The translations under genes and the position numbers were made by a program. Shown here in pieces: positions 49,252 through 57,506 of a stretch of 64,000 nt of DNA. The first letter of the stretch is position 1. Each line of letters opens with the position of its first letter. The DNA is from Beijerinckiaceae bacterium RH AL1 (lineage in GTDB: Bacteria; Pseudomonadota; Alphaproteobacteria; Rhizobiales; Beijerinckiaceae): the NCBI GenBank assembly GCA_901457705.2, contig LR590083.2, forward strand, positions 1,984,597 to 2,048,596. The letters are read 5' to 3'. A model generated the notes under the pieces. That model was not told the DNA's origin. It saw nothing but the letters and a program-made list of their open reading frames with translations, and searched no databases.

Positions 49252-50457
49252 CTATTCGTCTTGATTGCGAGCGGTCCGCAGCGACGCGACGTGGTGGCGC
49301 GCGTGGATCTCGCTGTCGGCGCCCGGGATCGTCTCGAGATCGAGCGGGCGTCGCGGCGACCAACCCGCGGCTCGGCGGCTCGGCGGCAGCGGCGGCCCGG
49401 CGTCGCGATCGTACGCACCGCGGCCGAAGCGCGGCGGCTGCATGAGGTCGCGCGGGAGGTGCGGCGTCTCGCGATAGGCGCGCGCCGACGGCTCGCGATC
49501 GATCTCGGCTTCGGCGTAGCGGCGCGGGCTTCGTTCCGCGACCTGTGGGCGCTCCTGATGCACCCGGCCGTAGCGCTGGTAGGCGGCCTCGACGGCGGCG
49601 GGACGCTCGATGAAGCGGGTTTCCGCACGCGGGGCGACGGCGACACGCTGGCGCGGCGGCATCGTCTCGTCGTCGGGCTCCTGGTAGCGGTGGCGCGGCG
49701 GATAATGTGGCGCGTCGTGCTCGGCGTCGGCGACGCGACGCAGGGAGCGGTCCTCGTCGAGCTCGCGGAACCGGCGCGGCGGCATGTAGGGCTCGTCGGC
49801 GACGCGAGGAGCAGGGCGCGCCTCGGCGACCATCGTCGGCTCGCCGGGCTCGCCGTTCCAGCGCGCCGGCCCGTCCGTGCGAAGCGTCGCGAGAAGCTTG
49901 GCGTCGTCGGAGCCCGCGAGGCTCGCGTGACCCACATAGTCGATCTTCACCTTGGCGGTGCCGTAGCGCTTGAAGTCGAGCGTCTCCGCGACGCGGCGGG
50001 ACACGTCCATCACGCGGTTCGAGGCGTAGGGGCCGCGGTCGTTGACGCGGACGATCATCGAGTAGCCGTTGCGCAGGTTCGTGACGCGCGCGTAGCTCGG
50101 CAACGGCATGGTCGGATGCGCTGCCGTGAAGCCGTCGCGGTCGTAGATCTCGCCGTTGGCCGTCAGCCGGCCGTGAAACGCATCGCCGTACCAGGACGCA
50201 TAGCCGACCTGCGTGATGCGGCGCTCGCTCGGATAGTAGGTTTGGCCTGCGACCGTGTAGGGCCGGCCGACGAGATACTGGCCGCCGCCATGCGGGATCG
50301 GCTGGCCGTCGGCGATGACGCGGCGGCTTGCGCGACCGTAGGTGCCCTCCGGGAAATATTCCTTGCCGTGCGAAGCTGCGGCGATCTGCTGCGGGCTCTG
50401 GGCGCAGCCGCCGAAGCCGAGCGTGGCTAGCAGGCACATCCCGGCGGCGATGCGCAT
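49252..50457 (-). CDS. rlpA: RlpA-family lipoprotein with long Arg/Pro-rich tail
   Basis: A septal-ring lipoprotein family whose double-psi beta-barrel can cleave naked glycan strands. The signal ends in a lipobox at C18 (GFGGC). The RlpA domain (about 95-195) contains GYASWYGDAFHGRLTANGE, AAHPTMPLP and VNDRGPY. There is no C-terminal SPOR domain; instead about 190 residues of low-complexity Arg-, Pro-, Glu- and Ala-rich sequence follow. The start is uncertain: the frame is open 46 codons upstream and also has a later ATG (seven codons down). First gene of the rlpA-dacA-tmk group (73-base gap). Confidence 0.88.
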   Translation of the reverse strand: MRIAAGMCLLATLGFGGCAQSPQQIAAASHGKEYFPEGTYGRASRRVIADGQPIPHGGGQYLVGRPYTVAGQTYYPSERRITQVGYASWYGDAFHGRLTANGEIYDRDGFTAAHPTMPLPSYARVTNLRNGYSMIVRVNDRGPYASNRVMDVSRRVAETLDFKRYGTAKVKIDYVGHASLAGSDDAKLLATLRTDGPARWNGEPGEPTMVAEARPAPRVADEPYMPPRRFRELDEDRSLRRVADAEHDAPHYPPRHRYQEPDDETMPPRQRVAVAPRAETRFIERPAAVEAAYQRYGRVHQERPQVAERSPRRYAEAEIDREPSARAYRETPHLPRDLMQPPRFGRGAYDRDAGPPLPPSRRAAGWSPRRPLDLETIPGADSEIHARHHVASLRTARNQDE

Positions 50458-50832
50458 CGGGCGCCAGCCCGCAACCGGGGCCGGCAGAAGCGAGACGCAC
50501 GACGAAAAGGCGAAAGCCCGGCCAAACAACACGGCGACACCTGGAACGCGCGGACCGCATACGAAGCGCGATCCCTCCACGCCGAACGCTCGCATGCTTA
50601 GGCTTGCCAGAACCCTAACGGGCTCGAGGCACGCCTGAAAAAAGGCCGACTTTCGAGTGTTTTGCCAGCTTGTGCCCTATCCGGGGCCGCCCTCTTGTCG
50701 GCAACATTTCTGATCCGCAAGCCGTCAAGCGGGAGCCTGCGGGACCGGCGGGCGGGGCGCTAATAGACAAGGCTCGGCGCGCATGTGTAGCTGGAGTCTC
50801 GCGAAGGCCGGCCTTCGCCGCCAGGAGATCGG
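50458..50832. other. Divergent intergenic region between rlpA and the capsule-export operon
   Basis: About 375 bases with no supported gene. It must contain promoters for rlpA (leftward) and for the polysaccharide operon (rightward). A small inverted repeat GCCT-GAAAAA-AGGC lies near 50634. The open frames here are extensions of the rlpA frame or shadows. Confidence 0.4.
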
Positions 50833-52101
50833 ATGAGCGACGACAGCGTCACCCAGGTCCCGAGCGTCTTCTCGTCGAAAGAGCGCGCGGCTCTCGTCGC
50901 CCGCGCGCTGAGCGATGCGGCACGTCGGGCCCGCTTCTCGACGAAGAGTCGGCGGGGCAAGACCGGGACGACCTACAAGGCGCGACGAAGCGAGCGGCTG
51001 GCGCGCCTGCTGCAGATCGTGTCCTTCGTGGTGCTGTTCGCCATCCCGACCCTGGTCTCGTCCGTCTACTTCGGGCTGATCGCGAGCGGCCAGTACGTGT
51101 CGGAAGCCCGCTTCACCGTCCGGGGCGGGCTGCCGCCCGGTCTCGACAGCGCCGGCTCGCTCTCGGAAGGGCCGGGCGCGATGATCATCCAGGACACCCA
51201 GGTGATCATGAACTACATCCTGAGCCGGGCGATGGTCGAGCAGCTCGACAAGTCTATCGGGCTCACGAAGATGTATCAGAGCCCGGACATCGACTATTTC
51301 TCACGGCTCGGCGAGCACAAGCCGATCGAGAAGATCGTCAAGTACTGGGACAAGCACGTCGACCTGAAGGTCGAGATGCCGGGCGGCATCGTCGTCATGG
51401 GCATCCGAGCTTTCAGGCCGGAAGATGCCGCCACGATCGCCACCGCGGCGCTTTCGACGAGCGAGAATCTGGTCAACACGCTCAACGACCAGATGCGGTC
51501 CGACGCCCTCGATCTTGCGCGCAGGGAACGTGAACGGGCGCAGACGCGGCTTGCCGACGCGCGCGCCGCTCTGGAAAAAGCCCGCAACCAGGAAGGCTTG
51601 CTCAGTGCCAAGGATGCTTCGCAGGGGTTGAACGATCTTCTCACGCAGGTGCGCGGCCAGCTCCTGAAGTCGCAGCAGACCTACGAGTCGATGCGTCGCT
51701 TCGTGAACACCAACTCGCCCCAGCTGAGGAACCTGCAGACCAAGATCGACGCCTCGAAGAAGCAGGTCGAGCAGCTGCAGGCCCAGATGACCAGCATGAA
51801 GCAGGGCGGCGGGGCGGGCGAGAAGCCGCTGTCGGGCTCGATGTCGAGCCTCGACTACGCGACGCTCAACAACGAGATCGCCGAGAAGATCTACGCCGGC
51901 GCCCTCATCGCGCTCGAGCGCGCGACGATCGCGAGCGAAACGAAGCTGATGTACATCACGACCTTCGTAAATCCCGTCGCGGCGCAGGAGGCGAAGTACC
52001 CGCGTCGCGGTCTCGACATCGCGATCACGGCCGGCGCCGGCTTGGCGCTCTGGGGCGTGGCCTTCGGGCTCATCGCGCTCGTGCGCAAAGGCTTCGTATG
52101 A
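50833..52101 (+). CDS. Capsule polysaccharide export inner-membrane protein, KpsE/BexC family (first copy)
   Basis: A 422-residue inner-membrane protein of the KpsE/BexC/Wzz type that links the ABC exporter to the periplasmic part of polysaccharide export. It has one N-terminal helix (about 60-83) followed by the signature SGQYVSEARFTVRGG, a long periplasmic coiled coil (about 220-330) and a C-terminal helix (about 395-417). CAGGAGA lies before the ATG. It overlaps the next gene by four bases. No kpsM/kpsT/kpsD-type partners are in the window. Confidence 0.88.
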   Translation: MSDDSVTQVPSVFSSKERAALVARALSDAARRARFSTKSRRGKTGTTYKARRSERLARLLQIVSFVVLFAIPTLVSSVYFGLIASGQYVSEARFTVRGGLPPGLDSAGSLSEGPGAMIIQDTQVIMNYILSRAMVEQLDKSIGLTKMYQSPDIDYFSRLGEHKPIEKIVKYWDKHVDLKVEMPGGIVVMGIRAFRPEDAATIATAALSTSENLVNTLNDQMRSDALDLARRERERAQTRLADARAALEKARNQEGLLSAKDASQGLNDLLTQVRGQLLKSQQTYESMRRFVNTNSPQLRNLQTKIDASKKQVEQLQAQMTSMKQGGGAGEKPLSGSMSSLDYATLNNEIAEKIYAGALIALERATIASETKLMYITTFVNPVAAQEAKYPRRGLDIAITAGAGLALWGVAFGLIALVRKGFV

Positions 52102-53429
52102 CCGACGTCCGCGATCGCGAGCTGCTCACCGCCACGCGCGACGAGGTCGCACCCGCACCGCAGCGGGTGAGCCTCGTGTCGCGGGCGCTGGCGCCGATCC
52201 GCCGTGTGACGGGCCGCGACGTGGCGACGGCGCCGTCGACCGACGTCGCGCTGCGCGACACGGCGGTGGACCTGTACCCCAAGCGAAGCTTCAACTTCGT
52301 CGGTTGGAGCCTGGCGCTGACCGTCCTCGTCCCGTTCTTCGCGAGCGCGATCTATCTCTTCGCCTTCGCCAGCAACCAGTATGTCGCCGAGACTCGGTTC
52401 ATGGTCCGGCAGACGGAGCCGCTGCTGGGCGGCGGTCTCGACGGCATCAACACGAACGAGAACAGCAAGAGAGGCTCCGATTCCGGGAACACCGTTCCCG
52501 GCATGACAGGCGCCATCAAGCTCGGCGGCGAAGATGCCGAGATCGTCGCCAGCTACATCCACAGCCGGGCGATCATCGACGACATTTCGCGCACGATCGA
52601 TGTTCGTGCCGTCTTCCAGCGGCCCGAGGCCGACTTCTGGGCGCGCCTGAAGCGCGACGCCAGCGCGGAGGACCTGACCCGATACTGGAATCGCATGGTG
52701 ATGATCACCATCGAGTCCACGTCCGGCATCCTGACCGTGAAGGTGGCCAGCTTCCGGCGCGAGGATTCATTGCAGCTCGCGCAGGCGATCATCAAGTCGA
52801 GCGAGGCGCTGGTGAACAGGCTCTCGGTCAAGGTTCGCGCGGACATGATGCAGACGGCCGAGGACGAGATGCGGCGCTCGGAGGGCGAGGTGCGCTTCGC
52901 GCTCGCCAATCTCACGAGCTTCCGGAACTCAAGCCGCGTGCTCGATCCCGAGCAGTCTGCGGAGGCCAGCGGCAAGCTTCTGATCGAGCTCATGACGGCC
53001 AAGATCGAGGCGGAAGGCCAGGTCTTCGTCGCCGAGCGCGTCCAGGGTCCCAACGCGCCGGGCATGGCGACGCTGCGCGACAAGCTCACGAGCATCAACA
53101 GCCACATCGATCAGATCAAGGACGAGATGGCCGGCTCGAGGCGGATGTCGACTAACATGGCCGCGACCGTGGCGCAGTTCGAAACGCTCGAGCTGAAGAA
53201 GCAATTCGCGGAAGCGATGTACAAGTTCGCGAGCAACGGCGTCGAGCGGGCGCGCATCGCGTCTGAACGCCAGCAGGTCTACCTCGAGGTGTTCCAGCAG
53301 CCGTCGCTCCCGGAGGACTTCACCTATCCGGAGCGCTGGGCTGACCTGTTCCTCGTCACGCTCGGCTTCCTGATGCTCTGGATCTGCGCCGCGACGATCG
53401 GAGCGTCGATCGTCGACCACCGCCTCTGA
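52098..53429 (+). CDS. Capsule polysaccharide export inner-membrane protein, KpsE/BexC family (second copy)
   Basis: A 443-residue paralogue of the preceding protein, with a longer cytoplasmic lead, N-terminal helix at about 68-91, the matching SNQYVAETRFMVRQ, a periplasmic coiled-coil region and a C-terminal helix at about 418-438. Start and stop overlap its neighbours by four bases (the downstream overlap uses CTGA). Tandem copies could form a mixed oligomer or pair with different exporters (inference). Confidence 0.86.
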   Translation: MTDVRDRELLTATRDEVAPAPQRVSLVSRALAPIRRVTGRDVATAPSTDVALRDTAVDLYPKRSFNFVGWSLALTVLVPFFASAIYLFAFASNQYVAETRFMVRQTEPLLGGGLDGINTNENSKRGSDSGNTVPGMTGAIKLGGEDAEIVASYIHSRAIIDDISRTIDVRAVFQRPEADFWARLKRDASAEDLTRYWNRMVMITIESTSGILTVKVASFRREDSLQLAQAIIKSSEALVNRLSVKVRADMMQTAEDEMRRSEGEVRFALANLTSFRNSSRVLDPEQSAEASGKLLIELMTAKIEAEGQVFVAERVQGPNAPGMATLRDKLTSINSHIDQIKDEMAGSRRMSTNMAATVAQFETLELKKQFAEAMYKFASNGVERARIASERQQVYLEVFQQPSLPEDFTYPERWADLFLVTLGFLMLWICAATIGASIVDHRL

Positions 53430-53587
53430 CCCGCACGCTGCCCCTGCCGTCGCCGGCGCTCGCGCTTGCGTGCGAGAGCGACGCCGAGCCGCGTGACGGG
53501 CGCTTCGTCGCGACCGGCCCGGAGCCCTGGCTGGCCTTAGCGGGGCTGCCCCTAGAATCTCTGGCCGGACGCCTCGTCGAGATCACC

Positions 53588-55399
53588 ATGCGATCGAGCC
53601 TGTGGGACCTGCCGGTGCGACCGGTCCTGCGATTTCATCTGCGCGACGGCGGCACGGTCGAGCATATCGGCGCCGGACCGATCGTCGGCGCAGCGGTTTG
53701 GATCGGCCGGGTGCCGCCCGATGCCGTACGCCTCACGATCAGCCCGACGAACCGGCCCGGCCCTTTCGATTTCAGGGTGGAGCGGGTGCGTCGGCGCTGG
53801 TGGCCGGCGCTGCTAGCAGCCGGCCTGCGCGGCAATCCCAAGTCGACGCGGAGTGCCGTCCTGACGCGACTGATCGGCTGGCGGCCGGAATCGGACAACA
53901 ACCTCGCTTGGGCCATCGGCGCGACGCCGCTGTCGCTCGCCGCGTCCTGGCGTCGCCGCCGCGAGCGGGCGCCCGACCTCGCGGCGATCGACTGCCCGCG
54001 CTTCGACTGGACGACGGCGCCCCGCGTTACGATCGTGGTTCGCGGCGACGGTGCCGACGCGGCCGCCATCGCGCGGACCTGCGCGAGCCTCCAGGCGCAG
54101 CTTTTTACAGGCTGGCGGGCCGTGCTCACGGGTACCGCGTACCGCGCCTCGGACCCGCGGATCGCAACCGCCGCCGCTGCGGATATCGGTGCAATCACCT
54201 CGCTTGTGGGGACGATTAATGCCGGCGACGTCCTGCCGCCGACCGCGCTGGCCTTCCTCGTCGAGCAGGCCCAGCGTCATCCCCGTGCCCGCGTCTTCTA
54301 CGGCGATGTCCTATCCTCGGACTCGGGGCGCCTGCGGCTGCTGCCCGGCTGGAGCCCGCGGCTGCAGGCGAACCTGCCCTATCTGCGCGCACCTGTCTTC
54401 CTGCGCACGGAGAGCCTAAGCGCCGCAGATCGCGCCGTGCTCGCGACGCTGGGCGCCCTGCCCCCGGCCCTCGCGTCATCGCTCAGCGCAAATGACGTGC
54501 TGCCTCTGCGCCGCGTGATGCTGGTATCCGCGGTCGAGCCGCAGGCGCCTCGCCCGCTGACCGTCGCGGCCTTGCCGCGTCGCGCAAGCGCCTCGATCAT
54601 CATCCCGACCAAGGACCATCCGGCCCTGCTCGCGCGCGCCGTCGCTTCCGTCAGAGCGCGCACCGCGGGCGCCGTCGAGATTGTCGTCGTCGACAACGCC
54701 AGCGTCACGCCAGAAGCGCGACGTCAGCTCGACGGCCTGCGCGCCACGCCCGACATCACCGTCGTCGATTACCCTGGCGCCTTTAATTTCTCCGCCATCT
54801 GCAACAAAGCTACGGCGATCGCCCGCGGCGAGGTCCTCGTCTTCCTCAACGACGACACCGAGGTGCTCACCGACGACTGGCTCGACCGGCTGTGCGCGCA
54901 TGCGACGGACCCGACGATCGGCGCTGTCGGGGCCAGGCTCACCTACCCTGATGGGCGGCTGCAGCATGTCGGCGTGCTGCTCGGCATGGGCGGCAGCGCC
55001 GGCCATTTCGGCGCCCCGGCACCCGGCGACGACGCCGGCTGGATGAGCCGCAATCTCGTCGTCCATGAGGTCTCTGCCGTGACGGGGGCATGCCTCGCCG
55101 TGGCGCGGCACAAGTTCGAAGCGGTCGGCGGCTTCGATGCGGAACACCTGCCGATAGAGCTGTCCGACATCGACCTCTGCCTCAAGCTCAACGGACGCGG
55201 CTTCCAGACGATCGTCGATCCCGCCGTCCACATCCTGCACGAGGAGTCCGCCTCGCGCGGCGGTGCCACGCTCCGCCGGCTGGCCGTGCACGGCACCGAG
55301 CGCGCGGTCTTTCTCGAGCGGTGGCGGCACGCGCTGCGCGACGACCCGTTTTTCCATCCGGGCTTGAGCCTGTACAGCTGGCGCGAGGCTCTTGGATGA
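53588..55399 (+). CDS. Glycosyltransferase, GT2 family
   Basis: A polysaccharide glycosyltransferase of at least 603 residues. The C-terminal half is a GT-A domain with SIIIPTKDHPALL, VVVDNAS and the DxD-type LNDDTEVL, then DIDLCLKLN. The N-terminal half has a beta-rich region and a second, degenerate GT-A-like module (RVTIVVRGDGADA). The first ATG is at 53588, but the frame is open and coding in character for 53 codons further up. It reaches a CTG that overlaps the stop of the preceding gene, so the true start is probably 53426. It also overlaps xthA downstream. Confidence 0.87.
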   Translation: MRSSLWDLPVRPVLRFHLRDGGTVEHIGAGPIVGAAVWIGRVPPDAVRLTISPTNRPGPFDFRVERVRRRWWPALLAAGLRGNPKSTRSAVLTRLIGWRPESDNNLAWAIGATPLSLAASWRRRRERAPDLAAIDCPRFDWTTAPRVTIVVRGDGADAAAIARTCASLQAQLFTGWRAVLTGTAYRASDPRIATAAAADIGAITSLVGTINAGDVLPPTALAFLVEQAQRHPRARVFYGDVLSSDSGRLRLLPGWSPRLQANLPYLRAPVFLRTESLSAADRAVLATLGALPPALASSLSANDVLPLRRVMLVSAVEPQAPRPLTVAALPRRASASIIIPTKDHPALLARAVASVRARTAGAVEIVVVDNASVTPEARRQLDGLRATPDITVVDYPGAFNFSAICNKATAIARGEVLVFLNDDTEVLTDDWLDRLCAHATDPTIGAVGARLTYPDGRLQHVGVLLGMGGSAGHFGAPAPGDDAGWMSRNLVVHEVSAVTGACLAVARHKFEAVGGFDAEHLPIELSDIDLCLKLNGRGFQTIVDPAVHILHEESASRGGATLRRLAVHGTERAVFLERWRHALRDDPFFHPGLSLYSWREALG

Positions 55400-56184
55400 C
55401 CGGCATGCAGATCGTGACGTGGAACATCAACTCGGTGCGCACGCGCCTCGACAACCTCCTGCGCTACCTGCGCGAGGTGTCGCCGGACGTGCTCTGCCTG
55501 CAGGAGATCAAGTGCACCGAGGAGCAGTTCCCGCGCCTCGAAGTCGAGGCCGAGGGCTACAATCTCGCGATCCACGGCCAGAAGAGCTGGAACGGCGTCG
55601 CGGTGCTCGCCAAGCGCCCGATGGAGGTGCAGGCGGGCCTCCCCGGCGACGAGAGCGACGTCCAGTCGCGCTACATCGAGGCCGTGGTGACGACGGACTC
55701 CGTGCCGGTGCGCGTCTGCTGTCTCTACCTGCCCAACGGCAACCCGCCGGACACCGAGAAATACACCTACAAGCTCGGCTGGATGGACCGGCTGCACGCC
55801 CGCGCCCGCGCCCTGCTCGCGCTGGAAGAGCCGCTCGTCATGCTCGGCGACTTCAACGTGATCCCGATGCCGCGCGACGTCTACGATCCCGACGCGTGGA
55901 TCGGCGACGCGCTCTATCGCCCGGAGACGCGCGCCAAGTTCCGTGCGCTGCTCAACCTCGGGCTCACAGACGCTCTGCGCGCGACGACGGACGCGGCCGG
56001 GCTCTACACCTTCTGGGACTATCAGGCGGGCGCCTGGCAGCGGAACAAAGGCATCTGCATCGACCACGTCCTGCTGTCGCCGCAGGCGGCCGACCGGCTC
56101 GAGAGCGTGACGATCGACAAGGCGCGCCGCGCCGAGGACAAACCGTCGGACCACGTCCCGGTACGGGTGCAGCTCGCGATGTGA
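55396..56184 (+). CDS. xthA: Exodeoxyribonuclease III
   Basis: A DNA-repair AP endonuclease and 3' exonuclease of 262 residues. Endonuclease/exonuclease/phosphatase fold motifs are intact: TWNINSVRTRL, LQEIKC (metal-binding Glu), LGDFNVIP (catalytic Asp/Asn), and the final SDHVPV (catalytic His). The ATG overlaps the stop of the glycosyltransferase (ATGA), coupling a repair enzyme to a polysaccharide operon. A second ATG nine bases later is a possible start. Confidence 0.95.
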   Translation: MTGMQIVTWNINSVRTRLDNLLRYLREVSPDVLCLQEIKCTEEQFPRLEVEAEGYNLAIHGQKSWNGVAVLAKRPMEVQAGLPGDESDVQSRYIEAVVTTDSVPVRVCCLYLPNGNPPDTEKYTYKLGWMDRLHARARALLALEEPLVMLGDFNVIPMPRDVYDPDAWIGDALYRPETRAKFRALLNLGLTDALRATTDAAGLYTFWDYQAGAWQRNKGICIDHVLLSPQAADRLESVTIDKARRAEDKPSDHVPVRVQLAM

Positions 56185-56214
56185 GGACACCCTCTCCGAA
56201 GAAGGCTGATCGCG

Positions 56215-57018
56215 TCAGGCGCGGTCGCCCAAAGCCGCGATCAACGCCTTCGCCGCGGCGGGATTGCGGTGCTTTGCGCCGGAGATCATGAAGACGAAGA
56301 CGTCGCGCGGCATCGCCTTCGGCTTCGGCCCGAGCAGCGGCAGGCCCTCGGCGGGGCGCCCCGCTGCAAGATCCTGGCAGCGCTTCGCCCACGTCGCGAT
56401 CTCGTCGGCGTCGTAGCCCGTCTCGATGTCCTGCGTCGTCTGCAGTCGGAGGTAGCAGAAGTCGGCGGTCGGATCGGCGATCAACGGGTAGTCGTCCGAA
56501 TGCGCGAGGCAAATCGCCACGTTGTGCTTGCGCGCGATCTCGACGAGACGCGGCTCGACAAAGGTTTGATGACGAACCTCCAGCACGTGCCGCATCCGCA
56601 CGCCGTCGCGCTCGTGCGGCAGGCTCGCGCAGAACGTTTCGATCTCGTCCGGATCGAATTTCTTGGTGCCGGCGAGCTGCCAGAGGATCGGCCCGAGCTT
56701 CGGCCCCAGCTCGGTCATGCCGCTTGCCAGGAAGCGGGCGACCGACTCGGCGCCGTCGGCGAGGTTCTTGCGGTTCACGGTGAAGCGATTGGCTTTCACC
56801 GCGAAGACGAAGTCGTCGGGCGTCTCGGCCGCCCACTTCTGGTAGGTCGACGGAGACTGCGTGCGATAGAAGGTCGCGTTGATCTCTATCGCCGTCACCT
56901 GGCGGCTCGCGAAGCTCAGCTCCTTCGCCTTGGCGAGCTTGTCGGGATAGAACGTCTCGCGCCAGGGCTCGAAGCTCCAGCCGCCGATGCCGACCCTGAT
57001 CGTTCCCGTCTTCGCCAT
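56215..57018 (-). CDS. DUF72-domain protein
   Basis: A 267-residue TIM-barrel-like protein of the DUF72 (YecE) family with no settled function. Recognised by the start RVGIGGWSFEPWRETFYPD, IEINATFYRTQSPSTY, FAVKANRFTVN and the LRHxH-like VLEVRHQTF. Related proteins have been discussed as possible sugar-phosphate or DNA-repair-linked enzymes but without proof. It is convergent with xthA (30-base gap). Confidence 0.9.
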   Translation of the reverse strand: MAKTGTIRVGIGGWSFEPWRETFYPDKLAKAKELSFASRQVTAIEINATFYRTQSPSTYQKWAAETPDDFVFAVKANRFTVNRKNLADGAESVARFLASGMTELGPKLGPILWQLAGTKKFDPDEIETFCASLPHERDGVRMRHVLEVRHQTFVEPRLVEIARKHNVAICLAHSDDYPLIADPTADFCYLRLQTTQDIETGYDADEIATWAKRCQDLAAGRPAEGLPLLGPKPKAMPRDVFVFMISGAKHRNPAAAKALIAALGDRA

Positions 57019-57133
57019 GTCCGCTTGCGGCTTGTCCCGTTTTGACGCGCGATGGTTAACGCGTAGCGACCGGCGCGACCCCTGATATCGCGCCAGCGGC
57101 GCCGATCTTCACCGGCGACCCACGAGCCCTAGC

Positions 57134-57184
57134 ATGAACGCCGGGGCAACAGCGCGCAACGCGTGATTCGTCGATGATCCGTTC
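57134..57184 (+). repeat. Direct repeat, copy 1
   Basis: Begins ATGAACG, keeps GCAAC at the same offset as copy 2, and ends with the strongly conserved 22-base core TGATTCGTCGATGATCCGTTC. The core holds one GATTC (GANTC, CcrM-type methylation) site. Alignment with copy 2 needs no gaps; the core differs at one position. Both copies also read as a 10-codon frame starting at the ATG and ending at the core's TGA. Confidence 0.7.
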
Positions 57185-57368
57185 ATGGGGAGTGTCGATC
57201 GTTAACGGACGCGATCGATGGCGGCTTCACGCGCGTAAACCTCTCGTGCACCAAGCCGTCCCGGTTTGGCACGCAACCATTAACGCACGAGCGTGCGCGC
57301 ACTCTCAGGAGATGCCGACGACACCCCACGCTTGCGGCATCGCACCGGCGGCGAGCCCATCATCTGGC

Positions 57369-57419
57369 ATGAACGAAGCCGCAACGACCGCGATCCGCTG
57401 ATTCGTCGATGATTCGTTC
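57369..57419 (+). repeat. Direct repeat, copy 2
   Basis: The partner of the copy at 57134, with the core TGATTCGTCGATGATTCGTTC and two GATTC sites. Between ATGAACG and the core the spacing is identical to copy 1 (30 bases) although many bases differ, which suggests either an old duplication under partial constraint or a protein-binding layout. Confidence 0.7.
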
Positions 57420-57506
57420 GAGCCGCGTCCGCTTTCCTAACGAGGGGCCTTTCTGCGGACGCGGCCGCCCTCTAAGCTCGAGCCTTGTGCCGAAGAGAGG
57501 GACGTC

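Larger units (their letters stand above)
57019..57506. other. Long divergent intergenic region with a duplicated motif
   Basis: About 490 bases with no family-recognisable gene. It contains two copies of a 51-base direct repeat 235 bases apart (listed separately). Several TTAACG or TAACG elements lie near 57054, 57201, 57280 and 57437; the first lies in ATGGTTAA, the complement of the CtrA half-site TTAACCAT. A 75-codon frame (57174-57401) starts inside one repeat and ends inside the other but has no ribosome binding site. GAGAGGGA just before 57507 serves the dehydrogenase. Confidence 0.55.

Noticed and set aside
57174-57401. A 75-codon frame between the two direct repeats as a real small gene
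   Set aside because: It has no ribosome binding site or recognisable features. It is kept as part of the repeat observation, not as a gene.
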